A stretch of DNA of 64,000 nt from Zongyangia hominis. Lineage in GTDB: Bacteria; Bacillota; Clostridia; Oscillospirales; Ruminococcaceae. Shown one piece after another: positions 30,973 through 39,743 of the stretch (positions are counted from its first letter, which is position 1; each line of letters opens with the position of its first letter). The notes beneath the pieces were generated by a model that made no database searches, was not told the DNA's origin, and saw only the letters and a program-made list of their open reading frames with translations. The stretch spans positions 1 to 64,000 of the forward strand of contig NZ_JACRTC010000002.1 in the NCBI RefSeq assembly GCF_014385095.1, written 5' to 3'. Position numbers and translations under genes: made by a program.

Positions 30973-31203
30973 TTATGATGCGTAACGGACAACGTATTCC
31001 ACCCGGCCGCTGCGGCCCAACAGGTAGTCCACGCTGCAATCGAACAGGTCGGCCATGGCCATCAGGCTGTCGGAGGGAATGGGCTCCCGGCCGATCTCCC
31101 AACCGCGGAGCTTACTGGCAGTGATGCCAAGCTCTCTAGCCAGCGCCTCTCTTGTCATATTGTGCTCTATTCTCATCCGTTCCATATTTTTATAGATCGT
31201 CAT
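30973..31203 (-). CDS. Small XRE-family HTH regulator
   Basis: 76-aa protein consisting of a Cro/C1-type helix-turn-helix (NMTREALARELGITASKLRGWEIGREPIPSDSLMAMADLFDCSVDYLLGRS, residues 15-64). No effector domain. GAGGAGG precedes the ATG. It is divergent from another XRE gene, with a shared 164-base promoter region, an arrangement typical of a lysogeny-type or toxin-antitoxin-like switch, although no phage genes follow. Target genes are unknown. Confidence 0.85.
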   Translation of the reverse strand: MTIYKNMERMRIEHNMTREALARELGITASKLRGWEIGREPIPSDSLMAMADLFDCSVDYLLGRSGRVEYVVRYAS

Positions 31204-31240
31204 GGTGCTTTCCTCCTCGTTTTGTTTTCTCTTTGACTCT

Positions 31241-31268
31241 ATTATAACTCGTTACGAACAAAAATCAA
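31241..31268 (-). promoter_or_regulatory. Promoter of small XRE gene with central dyad
   Basis: Minus strand TTGATT (31263-31268), 16-base spacer, TATAAT (31241-31246). A TCGTTACGA palindrome in the spacer is a possible repressor site. Confidence 0.65.
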
Positions 31269-31309
31269 GTCTTTTTTGAAAAATATTCTCCAAAAATGAA
31301 AAAATAATA

Positions 31310-31338
31310 TTGCGTTCTGAATTTACATGTAGTATAAT
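31310..31338 (+). promoter_or_regulatory. Promoter of XRE-ImmA/IrrE pair
   Basis: TTGCGT (31310-31315), 17-base spacer, TATAAT (31333-31338); divergent from the promoter at 31241-31268. Confidence 0.7.
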
Positions 31339-31367
31339 GATGGCAGAGAGAAAGGAAGTGTTTTTCC

Positions 31368-31874
31368 ATGACATTCGGACAACGTCTGGTCGAGCTCCGC
31401 GAGGAGCAGGGATACACCCGTCAACAGTTTTGTCAAAAGGTGGAACTGCCCTACAACACCTACCGCAACTACGAGGCCGACGCCAGGGAGCCGGCATACG
31501 CCGTGTTGTGCCGGATCGCCAACGTGCTCAACGTCTCCACCGATTACCTGCTCTGCCGCACCGACATCCGTCAGCCGGCATTGCAGCTCGACGAGGAGGA
31601 GAGCCGGCTCATTCTCAACTTCCGGCGGCTGGACAGCCGGGGGAAGGCCACCGTCAACGCCTCCACCGCCTCCCAGCTCTCCTACTGCGAAAGCGGCGGC
31701 GGCGCCATTCCCGTCTCCAAGGGCGGCTTCGACGCCATCACCCACCTGCATCTACCCGCCAGTGCCCCCATCGCGGCCCGGGGCGGCGTCAGCCCCATCA
31801 GCGAGGAGGATCAGCGGGATGCCGAGAAGATCAGCCGGATGTTCTTTTCCGAGGAGGGAAAGGACAAGGAATAA
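31368..31874 (+). CDS. XRE-family transcriptional regulator
   Basis: 168 aa with an N-terminal Cro/C1 helix-turn-helix (FGQRLVELREEQGYTRQQFCQKVELPYNTYRNYEADAREPAYAVLCRIANVLNVSTDYLL, residues 3-62). A linker of about 50 residues follows, then a tail ending SEEDQRDAEKISRMFFSEEGKDKE. It is followed 31 bases later by an ImmA/IrrE peptidase, the classic partner that cleaves such repressors upon stress. GAAAGGAAG precedes the ATG. Confidence 0.87.
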   Translation: MTFGQRLVELREEQGYTRQQFCQKVELPYNTYRNYEADAREPAYAVLCRIANVLNVSTDYLLCRTDIRQPALQLDEEESRLILNFRRLDSRGKATVNASTASQLSYCESGGGAIPVSKGGFDAITHLHLPASAPIAARGGVSPISEEDQRDAEKISRMFFSEEGKDKE

Positions 31875-31905
31875 CGCGACACTTTCCTAAAAGGAGGCCG
31901 ACGCC

Positions 31906-32520
31906 ATGCTCCATGCCCTGGACGTCTTTCAAAAGGCGGGAATCCGCTCCCTGCCCGTCTCCCCCCTCCAAATTCTCCGGGACATGGGCGTGCCGGTCCT
32001 CACCTACGGCCAGTACAGCGAGGCTTCGGGGAAGAGCCTCCCCTATTTGCTCGAGCGCTTTGGCCCCGACGGCATGACCTTCCCCATCGACGGGAAGCTC
32101 ACCGTCTTCTATAACGACCTGGCTGCGGAAGGGCGCATCCGGTGGACCCTCTGCCATGAGCTCAGCCACATCCTGCTCCACTACGGGAAAGAGGATGCCT
32201 TTGGCTCCAGGGCGCCCCTCCCAGGGGGCAAGGACCCGCTGGAAGCGCAGGCCGACGCCCTTGCCAAGGAGCTGTTGGGCCCGCTGGTGGTGCTTCACTT
32301 CTGCGCGGTGGACTCGGTGACGGAGCTCAGACGCCTCACCGGATTTTCCCACCAGGCGGCGGGCTATCGCTTCCAGGAGCTCTGTGCCTTCCGGGCGCGT
32401 CCGAGCGCTTTGGCTTCCCGGGAGGATTTGCGGCTTTTTCTTCAGTTTGAGCCCTTTATCACCGGCTATATCGCCAAAAAAACCAGTGTTCGGGAGGTGG
32501 ACATCGACGTCACCGTGTAA
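31906..32520 (+). CDS. ImmA/IrrE-family metallopeptidase
   Basis: 204-aa zinc peptidase. The HEXXH motif is HELSH (84-88), with the third ligand likely an acidic residue in LEAQADALAKELL (about 113-117). In ICEBs1 ImmA cleaves the ImmR repressor; in Deinococcus IrrE cleaves DdrO after DNA damage. With the XRE gene just upstream, the same repressor-peptidase logic is likely, but no integrase or conjugation genes are adjacent, so the regulated genes are unknown. AAAGGAGG lies upstream of the ATG. A tight terminator follows. Confidence 0.87.
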   Translation: MLHALDVFQKAGIRSLPVSPLQILRDMGVPVLTYGQYSEASGKSLPYLLERFGPDGMTFPIDGKLTVFYNDLAAEGRIRWTLCHELSHILLHYGKEDAFGSRAPLPGGKDPLEAQADALAKELLGPLVVLHFCAVDSVTELRRLTGFSHQAAGYRFQELCAFRARPSALASREDLRLFLQFEPFITGYIAKKTSVREVDIDVTV

Positions 32521-32539
32521 CCCTCCCCTTTCCAATGCC

Positions 32540-32579
32540 AAAAACGCCCCCTGCCGGGGAACCGGCAAGGGGCGTTTTT
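32540..32579 (+). terminator. Terminator of XRE-ImmA/IrrE operon
   Basis: Stem AAAAACGCCCC..TGCCGG with its complement and a T5 run. Confidence 0.85.
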
Positions 32580-32619
32580 CTCTTGTTTTTCATATACTAC
32601 TCCGAAAGGGGGTGGTCCA

Positions 32620-32904
32620 TTGCTCGATAATTCCATCGCCTATGTGGCTTCCTCCCACTACGATCACGCGGCCACTGAGGGAGACGGCGGGGGCAACCGC
32701 CCCACCCGCACCAGCAAAATCCGTTTGAGTGAGGAGGATGTGGTGGCTTTGGCCTCCCTGTTGGCGCTGAGCCTGGGCAAGGACAAAACCCACCGCGACC
32801 TGGAAACGCTGATCAACCTTCTCTCCTTGGTCACTGCCAACCTCCGCTCCATGCTAACCCAGCGGTCGGTCAATCGGGGCGCCACCATCGAAATCATCGA
32901 GTAA
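32620..32904 (+). CDS. Hypothetical protein, 94 aa, TTG start
   Basis: Begins with TTG (32620) behind a strong AAAGGGGGTGG. The N-terminal ~30 residues are polar; the rest has two predicted helices (SEEDVVALASLLALSLG and LETLINLLSLVTANLRSML). No family is recognised. The 3' end overlaps the convergent TRIC-channel gene by 11 bases. Codon use fits the neighbourhood, and a dedicated start signal supports it being real. Confidence 0.6.
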   Translation: MLDNSIAYVASSHYDHAATEGDGGGNRPTRTSKIRLSEEDVVALASLLALSLGKDKTHRDLETLINLLSLVTANLRSMLTQRSVNRGATIEIIE

Positions 32905-33523
32905 ACCGCTTGGACTTTCTCAGCTTCGCGATGGGCAAGTTCACTTTAAAGTAGGCGCACACCATCCGCACCACCACGATGACGCCAATGGAAACATAGG
33001 CCGCCGGCATCAGTCCCAGATAGGGGTGCAAAAACCACAGCACCAGCGTGCCCAGCAGGGCGGCCAGCGCATAGATTTCACGCCGGAGAATTACCGGCAC
33101 CCGCTGACAGAGCAGGTCGCGGAGGACGCCGCCGCCCACGGCGGTGATAACGGAGACAAAGACGAATTCGGGCAGACTGTACCCCGTCTCGATGGCTTTG
33201 ACGCCGGTATCGATGGCGAAAACCGCCAGCCCCACCGTGTCAAAGAGGGGGATGAGCAGCAGATAGCGCAGCTTGTCCCCCAAAATCATGACGGCGGTAG
33301 CCGTGATAAGGACAAGCAGGATGCCCGTATAGCTGCGGAAGAAGACCGGCACGCCCACGTCCATGATCACGTCCCGCATCATGCCGCCGCCCAGGGCAGT
33401 CACCACGGAGATGACAAACACGCCGAAGACGTCCATCCGCTTCCCCATGGCCACATACGCCCCGGAAGCGGCGAAGGATACGATGCCGATATATTCCATG
33501 ATATTGATGATGTCGATTCCCAT
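32894..33523 (-). CDS. TRIC-type cation channel family protein (UPF0126/YicG-like)
   Basis: 209-aa membrane protein with about six or seven helices in two homologous halves; each half has the hallmark GGG-x-x-RD: GGGMMRDVIMD and GGGVLRDLLCQ. Prokaryotic TRIC homologues form trimeric cation channels, though physiological roles are unclear; some YicG-like members are linked to glycine transport. It is probably cotranscribed after the helicase gene upstream (20-base gap), since no terminator separates them. Confidence 0.9.
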   Translation of the reverse strand: MGIDIINIMEYIGIVSFAASGAYVAMGKRMDVFGVFVISVVTALGGGMMRDVIMDVGVPVFFRSYTGILLVLITATAVMILGDKLRYLLLIPLFDTVGLAVFAIDTGVKAIETGYSLPEFVFVSVITAVGGGVLRDLLCQRVPVILRREIYALAALLGTLVLWFLHPYLGLMPAAYVSIGVIVVVRMVCAYFKVNLPIAKLRKSKRFTR

Positions 33524-33543
33524 GTTCCCGCTTCCTTTCTAAT

Positions 33544-35649
33544 CTAAGTGATGAGGGTCAGCAGCCGCATTTTGACGCACATATCCGCGTCCAGTTCCCG
33601 GACTCGGCCGTCAAAGGACACCGTGATCCGCTCCCTGGTTACCGCCTGGACAACCCCCTCCCCAAAGAGGGGGTGGCGCACCCGCTCCCCGCCGGCGAGC
33701 TGAGGGGGCGGCTGGGTGGACTGAGGCCGGGGGGCCGTCTTGGGTAAAGGGCGCTCGGGCGGGGTCTTGGTCATCTGGACAAACCGGGACACCTTGCTGT
33801 TTTTCCTCGAAATCTCGTCGCTGACAACCAGGACAAGCCGGTCCTTGGCCCGGGTCATGGCTACATAGAAGAGTCTCGTCTCCTCCTCAATGGCCCCGCG
33901 CTCCCCTTCCACATGGCTTTGGATGGCCACATCGGAGGGAAAGCGCCCCTCCAACAAGTCGATGAGAAGGACTTCGTCGTACTCGAGGCCCTTGCTGGCG
34001 TGGACGGTGGACAATGTCACTGGGCTTTGGACCTTGTTTTTCTCTTTGCACAGCGCACCGAAGGATTCGATGCACCCGGCGAAGGCGTAGACGTCCCGGT
34101 AGCCTTTGGCCAGCTCCCGAAGCATGTCCATCTTGTAGAGCATGGCCTCGTACCGACTGCCCGAGCGGGTGGTGCGGCTGAGATACCGCTCGTAGCCGAT
34201 GTCCCACAGCACGCTGTCGATCATGTCGGCCGGGCGCAGCAGCTTGAGGCGTTCTATCCGCTCGGAGAGCTGCCTTAAATCGTCCCACCGCCCCTTGTAG
34301 GGCGCGTCCTGCATGAGTGAAAAGACGCTGACGCCGGGGCGGTGATTCCCTTTGACAAAGGCGTAGACTTCCTTGGAGATAAAACAGGAGGTCTTAAAGA
34401 ACACCCGGGCAAAGGCCGCCAGATCGGAGGGGTCGGCGCTTAAGGAGAGGAAGGCCATCACGTCGGCGGTGACGGCGTTGTCCATGGGGTTGATGGCCCC
34501 CGACCACAGACGGAAACCCACCCCCTCCCGCTCCATCAGGTCGATGAGGGGGATGGCGGAATCGTTGTTGCGGTAGAGCACCGCCAGCGTCCGCCCGGGC
34601 GGGAGGGCGCGCATCTCCTGTAAGACAAACCTATACTGTTCCCCCACCGAGGTGACGAGATGGTGCTCCACCGCTCTTCCCTCCCCCCGGACGCCGTGCA
34701 TCTGTTTGTCATAGCGGTCCTTGTTGTGGGAAATGAGGGTGGAAGCGTCCCGGATGATGGCGTCGGTGCTGCGGAAATTGCGCTCCATCTTGAGGATCCG
34801 GCCGTCGGGGTAGTCCTTTTGAAAGCGGAGCAGGGCCTCGGGAAAGGCCCCCCGAAAGCCGTAGATGCTCTGGTCCTCATCCCCCACCATAAAGAGCTGC
34901 CGGGATTTCATGGCGAGGACGCTGATGATGGCGTGCTGGATTTTGGAGGTGTCCTGTGCCTCGTCCACCTGCACATAGCGGTAGCAGTCCTGGACGCTTG
35001 CAAGGAGCTTTGGATCGCAGCAGAGATATTCATAGGCGAGGGTGAGCATATCGTCAAAGTCGATGAGCCCCGTCTCCCGCTTATAACTTTCATAGCCATT
35101 GAATATCTCCATAAAGTGATCGCAGACGTCTAGCTCTTTGATCTTTTCCGGCTCCAGCATCATGTTTTTGGCGTAGCCGATGGCCTGTTTGGCTTCCTCG
35201 ATCTCCTCCTGGGAGGGGGAAAGGTTATTGTACTTGCGGAAAAGCTCGGAAAACAGGCGGTTGACCTTGCCGCCCAGCACCGTCTCCACAAGTTTCGGGG
35301 GTCTTACGCCGTCCCGGCGGCTTTTGTTCATCACCACCTGGTAGCAAAAGCTGTGAATGGTCTGAAAGCGGGGCGCCGGCATCCGCTCGCCGAAGAGCCG
35401 CGTAAATCTGGCCTCCATGTCCCGGGCCGCCTCCCGGTTGAAGGTGAGCGTAAGGATCTGGGTGGGGTCCACGCCCCGGCAAGCGATGAGATGGGCGGTG
35501 TGGGTCACCAGCACCGTGGTCTTCCCAGCGCCGGGCACCGCCAGCAGTAAAATGGGCTTTCCCCCAGACACTACGGCCTCGTACTGCTGGGCGCTGAAAA
35601 CGATGCCGAAGCGCTCCTTCAAATGCGCAAACAGCGCCTGTTCCTCCAT
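33544..35649 (-). CDS. Second UvrD/Rep-like DNA helicase
   Basis: 701-aa superfamily 1A helicase, paralogue of PcrA at 6752-9115 but clearly divergent. Walker A is VPGAGKTTVL (about 38-47), then LTLTFNREAARDM (Ia), QVDEAQDTSKIQ (II), VGDEDQSIYGFRGA (III), MERNFRST (IV), TVHASKGLEYDEV (V) and YVAMTRAKDRL (VI). A short C-terminal segment (GGERVRHPLFGEGVVQAVTRERITVSFDGRVRELD) resembles the PcrA Tudor end. It lacks the insertion seen in PcrA. Role in repair is likely; the specific pathway is unknown. Confidence 0.92.
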   Translation of the reverse strand: MEEQALFAHLKERFGIVFSAQQYEAVVSGGKPILLLAVPGAGKTTVLVTHTAHLIACRGVDPTQILTLTFNREAARDMEARFTRLFGERMPAPRFQTIHSFCYQVVMNKSRRDGVRPPKLVETVLGGKVNRLFSELFRKYNNLSPSQEEIEEAKQAIGYAKNMMLEPEKIKELDVCDHFMEIFNGYESYKRETGLIDFDDMLTLAYEYLCCDPKLLASVQDCYRYVQVDEAQDTSKIQHAIISVLAMKSRQLFMVGDEDQSIYGFRGAFPEALLRFQKDYPDGRILKMERNFRSTDAIIRDASTLISHNKDRYDKQMHGVRGEGRAVEHHLVTSVGEQYRFVLQEMRALPPGRTLAVLYRNNDSAIPLIDLMEREGVGFRLWSGAINPMDNAVTADVMAFLSLSADPSDLAAFARVFFKTSCFISKEVYAFVKGNHRPGVSVFSLMQDAPYKGRWDDLRQLSERIERLKLLRPADMIDSVLWDIGYERYLSRTTRSGSRYEAMLYKMDMLRELAKGYRDVYAFAGCIESFGALCKEKNKVQSPVTLSTVHASKGLEYDEVLLIDLLEGRFPSDVAIQSHVEGERGAIEEETRLFYVAMTRAKDRLVLVVSDEISRKNSKVSRFVQMTKTPPERPLPKTAPRPQSTQPPPQLAGGERVRHPLFGEGVVQAVTRERITVSFDGRVRELDADMCVKMRLLTLIT

Positions 35650-35714
35650 CCGGTTCCCCTGCCCTTCCTTTGTTTCTTTTATCCTACCATATCCCGTAAC
35701 AATTGCAAAGGGTG

Positions 35715-35744
35715 TTGACAGCCTTTGTCCGGTCGGGGTATGAT
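35715..35744 (+). promoter_or_regulatory. Promoter of HAD-family gene
   Basis: TTGACA (35715-35720), 18-base spacer, TATGAT (35739-35744). It leaves a leader of ~160 bases before the ATG at 35913, GC-rich and without a recognised riboswitch. Confidence 0.75.
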
Positions 35745-35912
35745 GGACAAGGCAAATTCGCCGCCAAACATTCGGTCAGCACCGAAGGCGGGTCAAAGCG
35801 CCCGCCTGCTCCGGCGTTCCAGCACGGTGGGCGCCCCAAGAGCGCGTACAGGCGTGGGCGACGCGCGGCACTTAGTTTTCACATTACCTTGGCGGCACAA
35901 AGGGAGGGCCCT

Positions 35913-36713
35913 ATGAACTTGAACACACTCGAAAACATCCGCATGTTTTTACTGGATATGGACGGCACCTTTTATCTGGGCAACCAGATTTTCCCCTGCT
36001 CCTACGCCTTTGTGGAAAAGATGAAGGAAACAGGGCGGGATTTTCTGTTTTTGACCAACAATTCCTCCAAGGACCGGTTCGCCTACCGGGAGAAGCTGGC
36101 GCGGATGGGCTTTGACGTGGCCCCCGAGCGAATCTTTACGTCCGGGGAGGCCACCACTCTCTATTTACAGGATGCCTTTCCCGGCAAACGGGTGTTTCTG
36201 GTGGGCACCGATTCCCTGACCCGGGAATTTGAGCAGGCGGGCATTCCCTTAGTGGAGGAGGACCCGGAACTGGTGGTCCTGGGCTTCGACACGGCCCTCA
36301 CCTATGATAAGCTCTGGAAGCTGTGCGACTTTGTGCGGGCGGGGCTGCCCTATATCGCCACCCATCCCGACTTTAACTGCCCCATCGAAACCGGCTACAT
36401 GCCCGATATCGGGGCCACCATCGCCTTTGTGGAAGCCTCCACCGGCCGGCGTCCCAAGGTCATCGGCAAACCCCACAAGGAGATCGTCGACGCCATCCTG
36501 CAAAAGGTGGGGCTTCCCCGGGAACAGATCGCCATGGTGGGCGACCGGCTCTATACCGACATCGCCATGGGCCAAAACGCCGGTATCACTTCCATCCTGG
36601 TCCTCTCGGGAGAGACGACGCTGGAGGATCTAAAGACGAGCGATGTTCGTCCCAACTTTATCTTTAAAGATTTGGGGGAGCTTGCGGAACATCTGGGGCC
36701 GCTGCCCCGCTAA
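35913..36713 (+). CDS. HAD-superfamily class IIA phosphatase (NagD/AraL-like)
   Basis: 266-aa phosphatase. The HAD motif I is LLDMDGTF (nucleophile D15, acid D17), motif II LFLTNNSS, motif III K in VIGKPHKE, and motif IV MVGDRLYTDIAMG. The large C2A cap between II and III fits NagD/AraL and phosphoglycolate/4-nitrophenylphosphatase-like enzymes with broad sugar-phosphate substrates. The start is at 35913 with AGGGAGG; the open frame further upstream is leader. It is monocistronic with its own promoter and terminator. Confidence 0.92.
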   Translation: MNLNTLENIRMFLLDMDGTFYLGNQIFPCSYAFVEKMKETGRDFLFLTNNSSKDRFAYREKLARMGFDVAPERIFTSGEATTLYLQDAFPGKRVFLVGTDSLTREFEQAGIPLVEEDPELVVLGFDTALTYDKLWKLCDFVRAGLPYIATHPDFNCPIETGYMPDIGATIAFVEASTGRRPKVIGKPHKEIVDAILQKVGLPREQIAMVGDRLYTDIAMGQNAGITSILVLSGETTLEDLKTSDVRPNFIFKDLGELAEHLGPLPR

Positions 36714-36730
36714 ATCCCTCTGACATACTA

Positions 36731-36762
36731 AAAGGCGGACCGCTTTTGTGGCGGTTCGCCTT
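36731..36762 (+). terminator. Terminator of HAD-family gene
   Basis: AAGGCGGACCGC stem with complement (one G-T pair) and a T-rich tail. Confidence 0.85.
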
Positions 36763-36926
36763 CTTTTCTTTTATATCGCACAACGATTCTCCCGCACCCT
36801 GTTTCTTTTGTGGATGCAGTCCAACCCGGCCCTTTCATGGGGGCTATCGTCAATGTAAACCCGCACCTTGTCCTAGACTGTCCGGTTGACAATTTTTCCG
36901 CAGCCCGTCCATCTTGTAGGCCGTGG

Positions 36927-37319
36927 CTATTTTTCAGCTTTCTCCTCGTCCTCCCCGCTGTCGTGGCGTCCCTTCCAGGACTTGCGGTCGATGGTTTCCA
37001 GGTGGTTGTCCGCCTCCTCGTTGCGGATTTCCCAGTGGATGAGGAAGGTCAGCGCCGCCCGCAGGGCGATGATGCCGGCCACCGTGAGGATTTCGGAGAA
37101 CTGACGGACCACCACGGTGCGCAAAATCTCGCTGCCCAGCTTAAATTCCAGTCCCATGGCCATGCCCTTGGCCAAATTGAGCCGCGTCAACGGATCCCGG
37201 CGAACATAGCTGATGATGCCCCGGATGCCCGATACGATGATGACGATGACCCCCATAAACTCAAAAAACACGATGGCCACGTCCACAATATTGTTAAGCA
37301 GGCTGTGCATCATTTCCAT
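36927..37319 (-). CDS. DUF1622 membrane protein
   Basis: 130-aa protein with about three hydrophobic segments (VDVAIVFFEFMGVIVIIVSGIRGI; SEILTVAGIIALRAALTFLIHW) and a charged cytoplasmic tail. The pattern RRDPLTRLNLAKGMAMGLEFKLGSEILRTVV is the DUF1622 signature. Function unknown; members are small inner-membrane proteins. GGGGGAAG precedes the ATG. It stands alone between two terminators. Confidence 0.82.
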   Translation of the reverse strand: MEMMHSLLNNIVDVAIVFFEFMGVIVIIVSGIRGIISYVRRDPLTRLNLAKGMAMGLEFKLGSEILRTVVVRQFSEILTVAGIIALRAALTFLIHWEIRNEEADNHLETIDRKSWKGRHDSGEDEEKAEK

Positions 37320-37537
37320 TTTGTCTTCCCCCTTGTTCCTCCCCGCCGGGCTTTCTCTTTTTCTCGTCCGGCGATTCTCCGGCGTCAGAGCCGTCTATTT
37401 TTTTATTATAACAGGCGGGGCCCGGCGGGAACAAGCCCTATTTTCTTCCACCGGGCTTTCCTCTGCGAATTTATCTCACCCGTCAAAGGCCGGCAGGTTT
37501 TCTTGTGGAAACCCCACAAAGCTTGTCCGCCTAAGAA

Positions 37538-37561
37538 GGGGATGCCCCGAAGGGCATCCCC
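37538..37561 (-). terminator. Terminator of gapN
   Basis: Perfect GGGGATGCCC/GGGCATCCCC hairpin 7 bases after the gapN stop. The T-run is weak. Confidence 0.65.
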
Positions 37562-37567
37562 GCCGTC

Positions 37568-39031
37568 TCAGCTGTTTTGCAGATTGAGGGCGATGACCTT
37601 GGGCCGGGTCATGGCCTCGATGGAATAGCGCACCCCCTGGGTCCCCATGCCCGAGGCCTTGACGCCTAAGAACGGGAAGTGGTCGGGGCCCCGCTCGGTC
37701 TTGTTGTTGATCTGCACCGTGCCCACCTCCAGGCGCTTGGCCACATAGAAGGCTTCGTCGATATTGTGGGTGAAGACCGACGATTGCAGCCCGTATTCGG
37801 AGCGGTTGGCGATGGCGATGGCGTCGTCTACGTCCTTGACCCGGATGATGGGCAGCACCGGCGCGAAGGGCTCCTCCCAGGCCACTTCCATATCGGCGGT
37901 CACATGGTCTAAAAGGGTGGGGGACAACAGGTTCTTGACCCGCTCCCCGCCGGTGACCAGGGTTGCTCCCTTTTCTAAGGCGTCGTCGATGAGCTCCTGA
38001 GCGAAGTCCGCCGCTTTGTCGCTAATGAGAGGCGTGATGACCGCATTCTCCCTGGGGTCGCCGATTTTGAGCGCCTCGATCCGCTCTTTGAGCTTCTGGG
38101 CCAGCGCGTCGGCCACCTTGTCGGTGGCCAGAATCCGCTTGACCGCCGTACACCGCTGTCCCGAATAGGCGTAGGCGCCTGAGACGATGTTGTCAGCGGC
38201 AAAATCTAGGTCCGCGTCCTCCAAAACGATGGCCGCGTCTTTGCCGCCCAGCTCCATGAGCAGCGGCTTCATGCAGGAGAGCTGGGAGATGCGCATGCCC
38301 ACCTCGGTGCTGCCGGTGAAGTTGATGAAATCGATGCCCTCCTGGGTGACGATGAAGTCGCCCAGCTGGCTGCCCTTGCCGGTAACGGTATTGAGAATGC
38401 CCGCCGGAACACCGGCGTCATTGAGCGCTCGCGCCAGGTGCAGGGCGCTGATGGCCCCTTGGGTGGCGGGCTTTAAGAGGACCGCGTTGCCGCCGATGAG
38501 GGCGGGGCCAATCTTGGAGGCCGAGAGGTTAATCGGGTAATTAAACGGGGAGATGGCCAGCACTGTGCCCAGCGGCACCCGATTGACATAGGAAATTTTG
38601 TCCGGGGACCCGCCGGGGAAGTTTTCACCGCTGACGGCCTGGCCCTCCATCCCCTTGCCGATGTCGGCGGTATAGCGCAAGAGGTCCGCCGTCCGGGTCA
38701 CCTCGGAGAGGGCGGACTTCTTATCCTTGGCGATCTCCATCACCAAAATGTCGGCGATCTCTTCGGAGCGCTCCTCCAAAAGACTGGCCGCTTTGTGGAG
38801 GATGTTGGCCCGCTCATAGACCGGCAGCGCCGCCCACGCCGCCTGGTTTTCCTTGGTTCCCGCGATGGCCTCCTTTACTTCCTCCTGGGTCATGGCGGGA
38901 ATCTTCCCCACCAGGGAGCCGTCCACCGGCGAATGAATGTCGATGAACTGGCCGGACTGGGAGACTTTCCATTCCCCGCCGATGAGATTGCCATAGACCG
39001 GGTGGCCTTCGTGCATAGACTCAAACATCAT
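37568..39031 (-). CDS. gapN: NADP-dependent non-phosphorylating glyceraldehyde-3-phosphate dehydrogenase
   Basis: Aldehyde dehydrogenase superfamily, oxidising glyceraldehyde-3-phosphate to 3-phosphoglycerate with NADPH formation, bypassing ATP-forming glycolysis. Catalytic E260 is in LLMELGGKDA and C294 in YSGQRCTAVKR; the QRCTAVKR context and the RGPDHFPFLGVKASGMGTQGV end are GapN-like, distinct from general aldehyde dehydrogenases. 487 aa from the ATG at 39031 (a second ATG follows at once). Preceded by its own promoter. It supplies NADPH in many Firmicutes. Confidence 0.9.
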   Translation of the reverse strand: MMFESMHEGHPVYGNLIGGEWKVSQSGQFIDIHSPVDGSLVGKIPAMTQEEVKEAIAGTKENQAAWAALPVYERANILHKAASLLEERSEEIADILVMEIAKDKKSALSEVTRTADLLRYTADIGKGMEGQAVSGENFPGGSPDKISYVNRVPLGTVLAISPFNYPINLSASKIGPALIGGNAVLLKPATQGAISALHLARALNDAGVPAGILNTVTGKGSQLGDFIVTQEGIDFINFTGSTEVGMRISQLSCMKPLLMELGGKDAAIVLEDADLDFAADNIVSGAYAYSGQRCTAVKRILATDKVADALAQKLKERIEALKIGDPRENAVITPLISDKAADFAQELIDDALEKGATLVTGGERVKNLLSPTLLDHVTADMEVAWEEPFAPVLPIIRVKDVDDAIAIANRSEYGLQSSVFTHNIDEAFYVAKRLEVGTVQINNKTERGPDHFPFLGVKASGMGTQGVRYSIEAMTRPKVIALNLQNS

Positions 39032-39091
39032 AAAACAGCAACCTTTCCTGTACAAATCTACTGCTAGTATTCTCCGAACCCACTCCCAATA

Positions 39092-39120
39092 ATAGTAGCC
39101 GGAAAAACTTTTTAGTACAA
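39092..39120 (-). promoter_or_regulatory. Promoter of gapN
   Basis: Minus strand TTGTAC (39115-39120), 17-base spacer, TACTAT (39092-39097). Confidence 0.7.
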
Positions 39121-39157
39121 AAGGCTGCTGTCTTTGTTTCTATGATGTTATTGTGCT

Positions 39158-39430
39158 CTATTCGTCCTCTTCAAAGGAGCCGCCGTAGATCATCTGCTTT
39201 TGCTCCCAGACGTGGCGCTGCAAAACGATCTCCCCTTCCAGAGCCCGCTTACGCTGCAATGCGGCGGCCTCGTCGACCATAAATTCCAGATCGCCGAACT
39301 GATCTCCCGCCTCGTCGATGACCTGGACGGTCCATTTGTTGACATAATCGTCGTACCAGACGTTGACCACGTCCGGTTTCGGGTCCTCGATATCCTCCGG
39401 CTCATATCCAATAATGCGAATCGGCATCAT
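39158..39430 (-). CDS. Hypothetical protein, 90 aa
   Basis: Small acidic protein (MMPIRIIGYEPEDIEDPKPD..., VNVWYDDYVNKWTVQVID, then an acidic C-terminal helix ending FEEDE). I do not recognise the family. GAGG lies just upstream of a double ATG at 39430/39427; the second ATG is slightly better spaced. It stands alone upstream of gapN, transcribed the same way with 127 bases between. Confidence 0.65.
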   Translation of the reverse strand: MMPIRIIGYEPEDIEDPKPDVVNVWYDDYVNKWTVQVIDEAGDQFGDLEFMVDEAAALQRKRALEGEIVLQRHVWEQKQMIYGGSFEEDE

Positions 39431-39666
39431 GATCCTCACTTTCCCCGCTTTCATCGCGGCATCTGCGCCTCGGGACATACCAGCCCCCGGCGTATCTTTT
39501 CCCTATGGATTGATTCTTTTATTATGTCACTGCTTTTCCCCGATTGCAAGACCTTTCCTACCCAAGCCTGATGATCCCCCGTCCCGCAAATAGGGGAGCG
39601 GGGGATGCCCTTATCTCCCACGCCCCTTTCCGGGCAGAATTTCGGCTTTTTGCCCCCTTTTCCGCC

Positions 39667-39695
39667 TTGCGGCGGAGGGTAAACTATGGTAAAAT
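39667..39695 (+). promoter_or_regulatory. Promoter of the ABC transporter pair
   Basis: TTGCGG (39667-39672), 17-base spacer, TAAAAT (39690-39695). Confidence 0.55.
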
Positions 39696-39743
39696 TTCGA
39701 TAATTTAGTTTGTTAACCATTTATCAAGAAAAGGAGAAAACAC

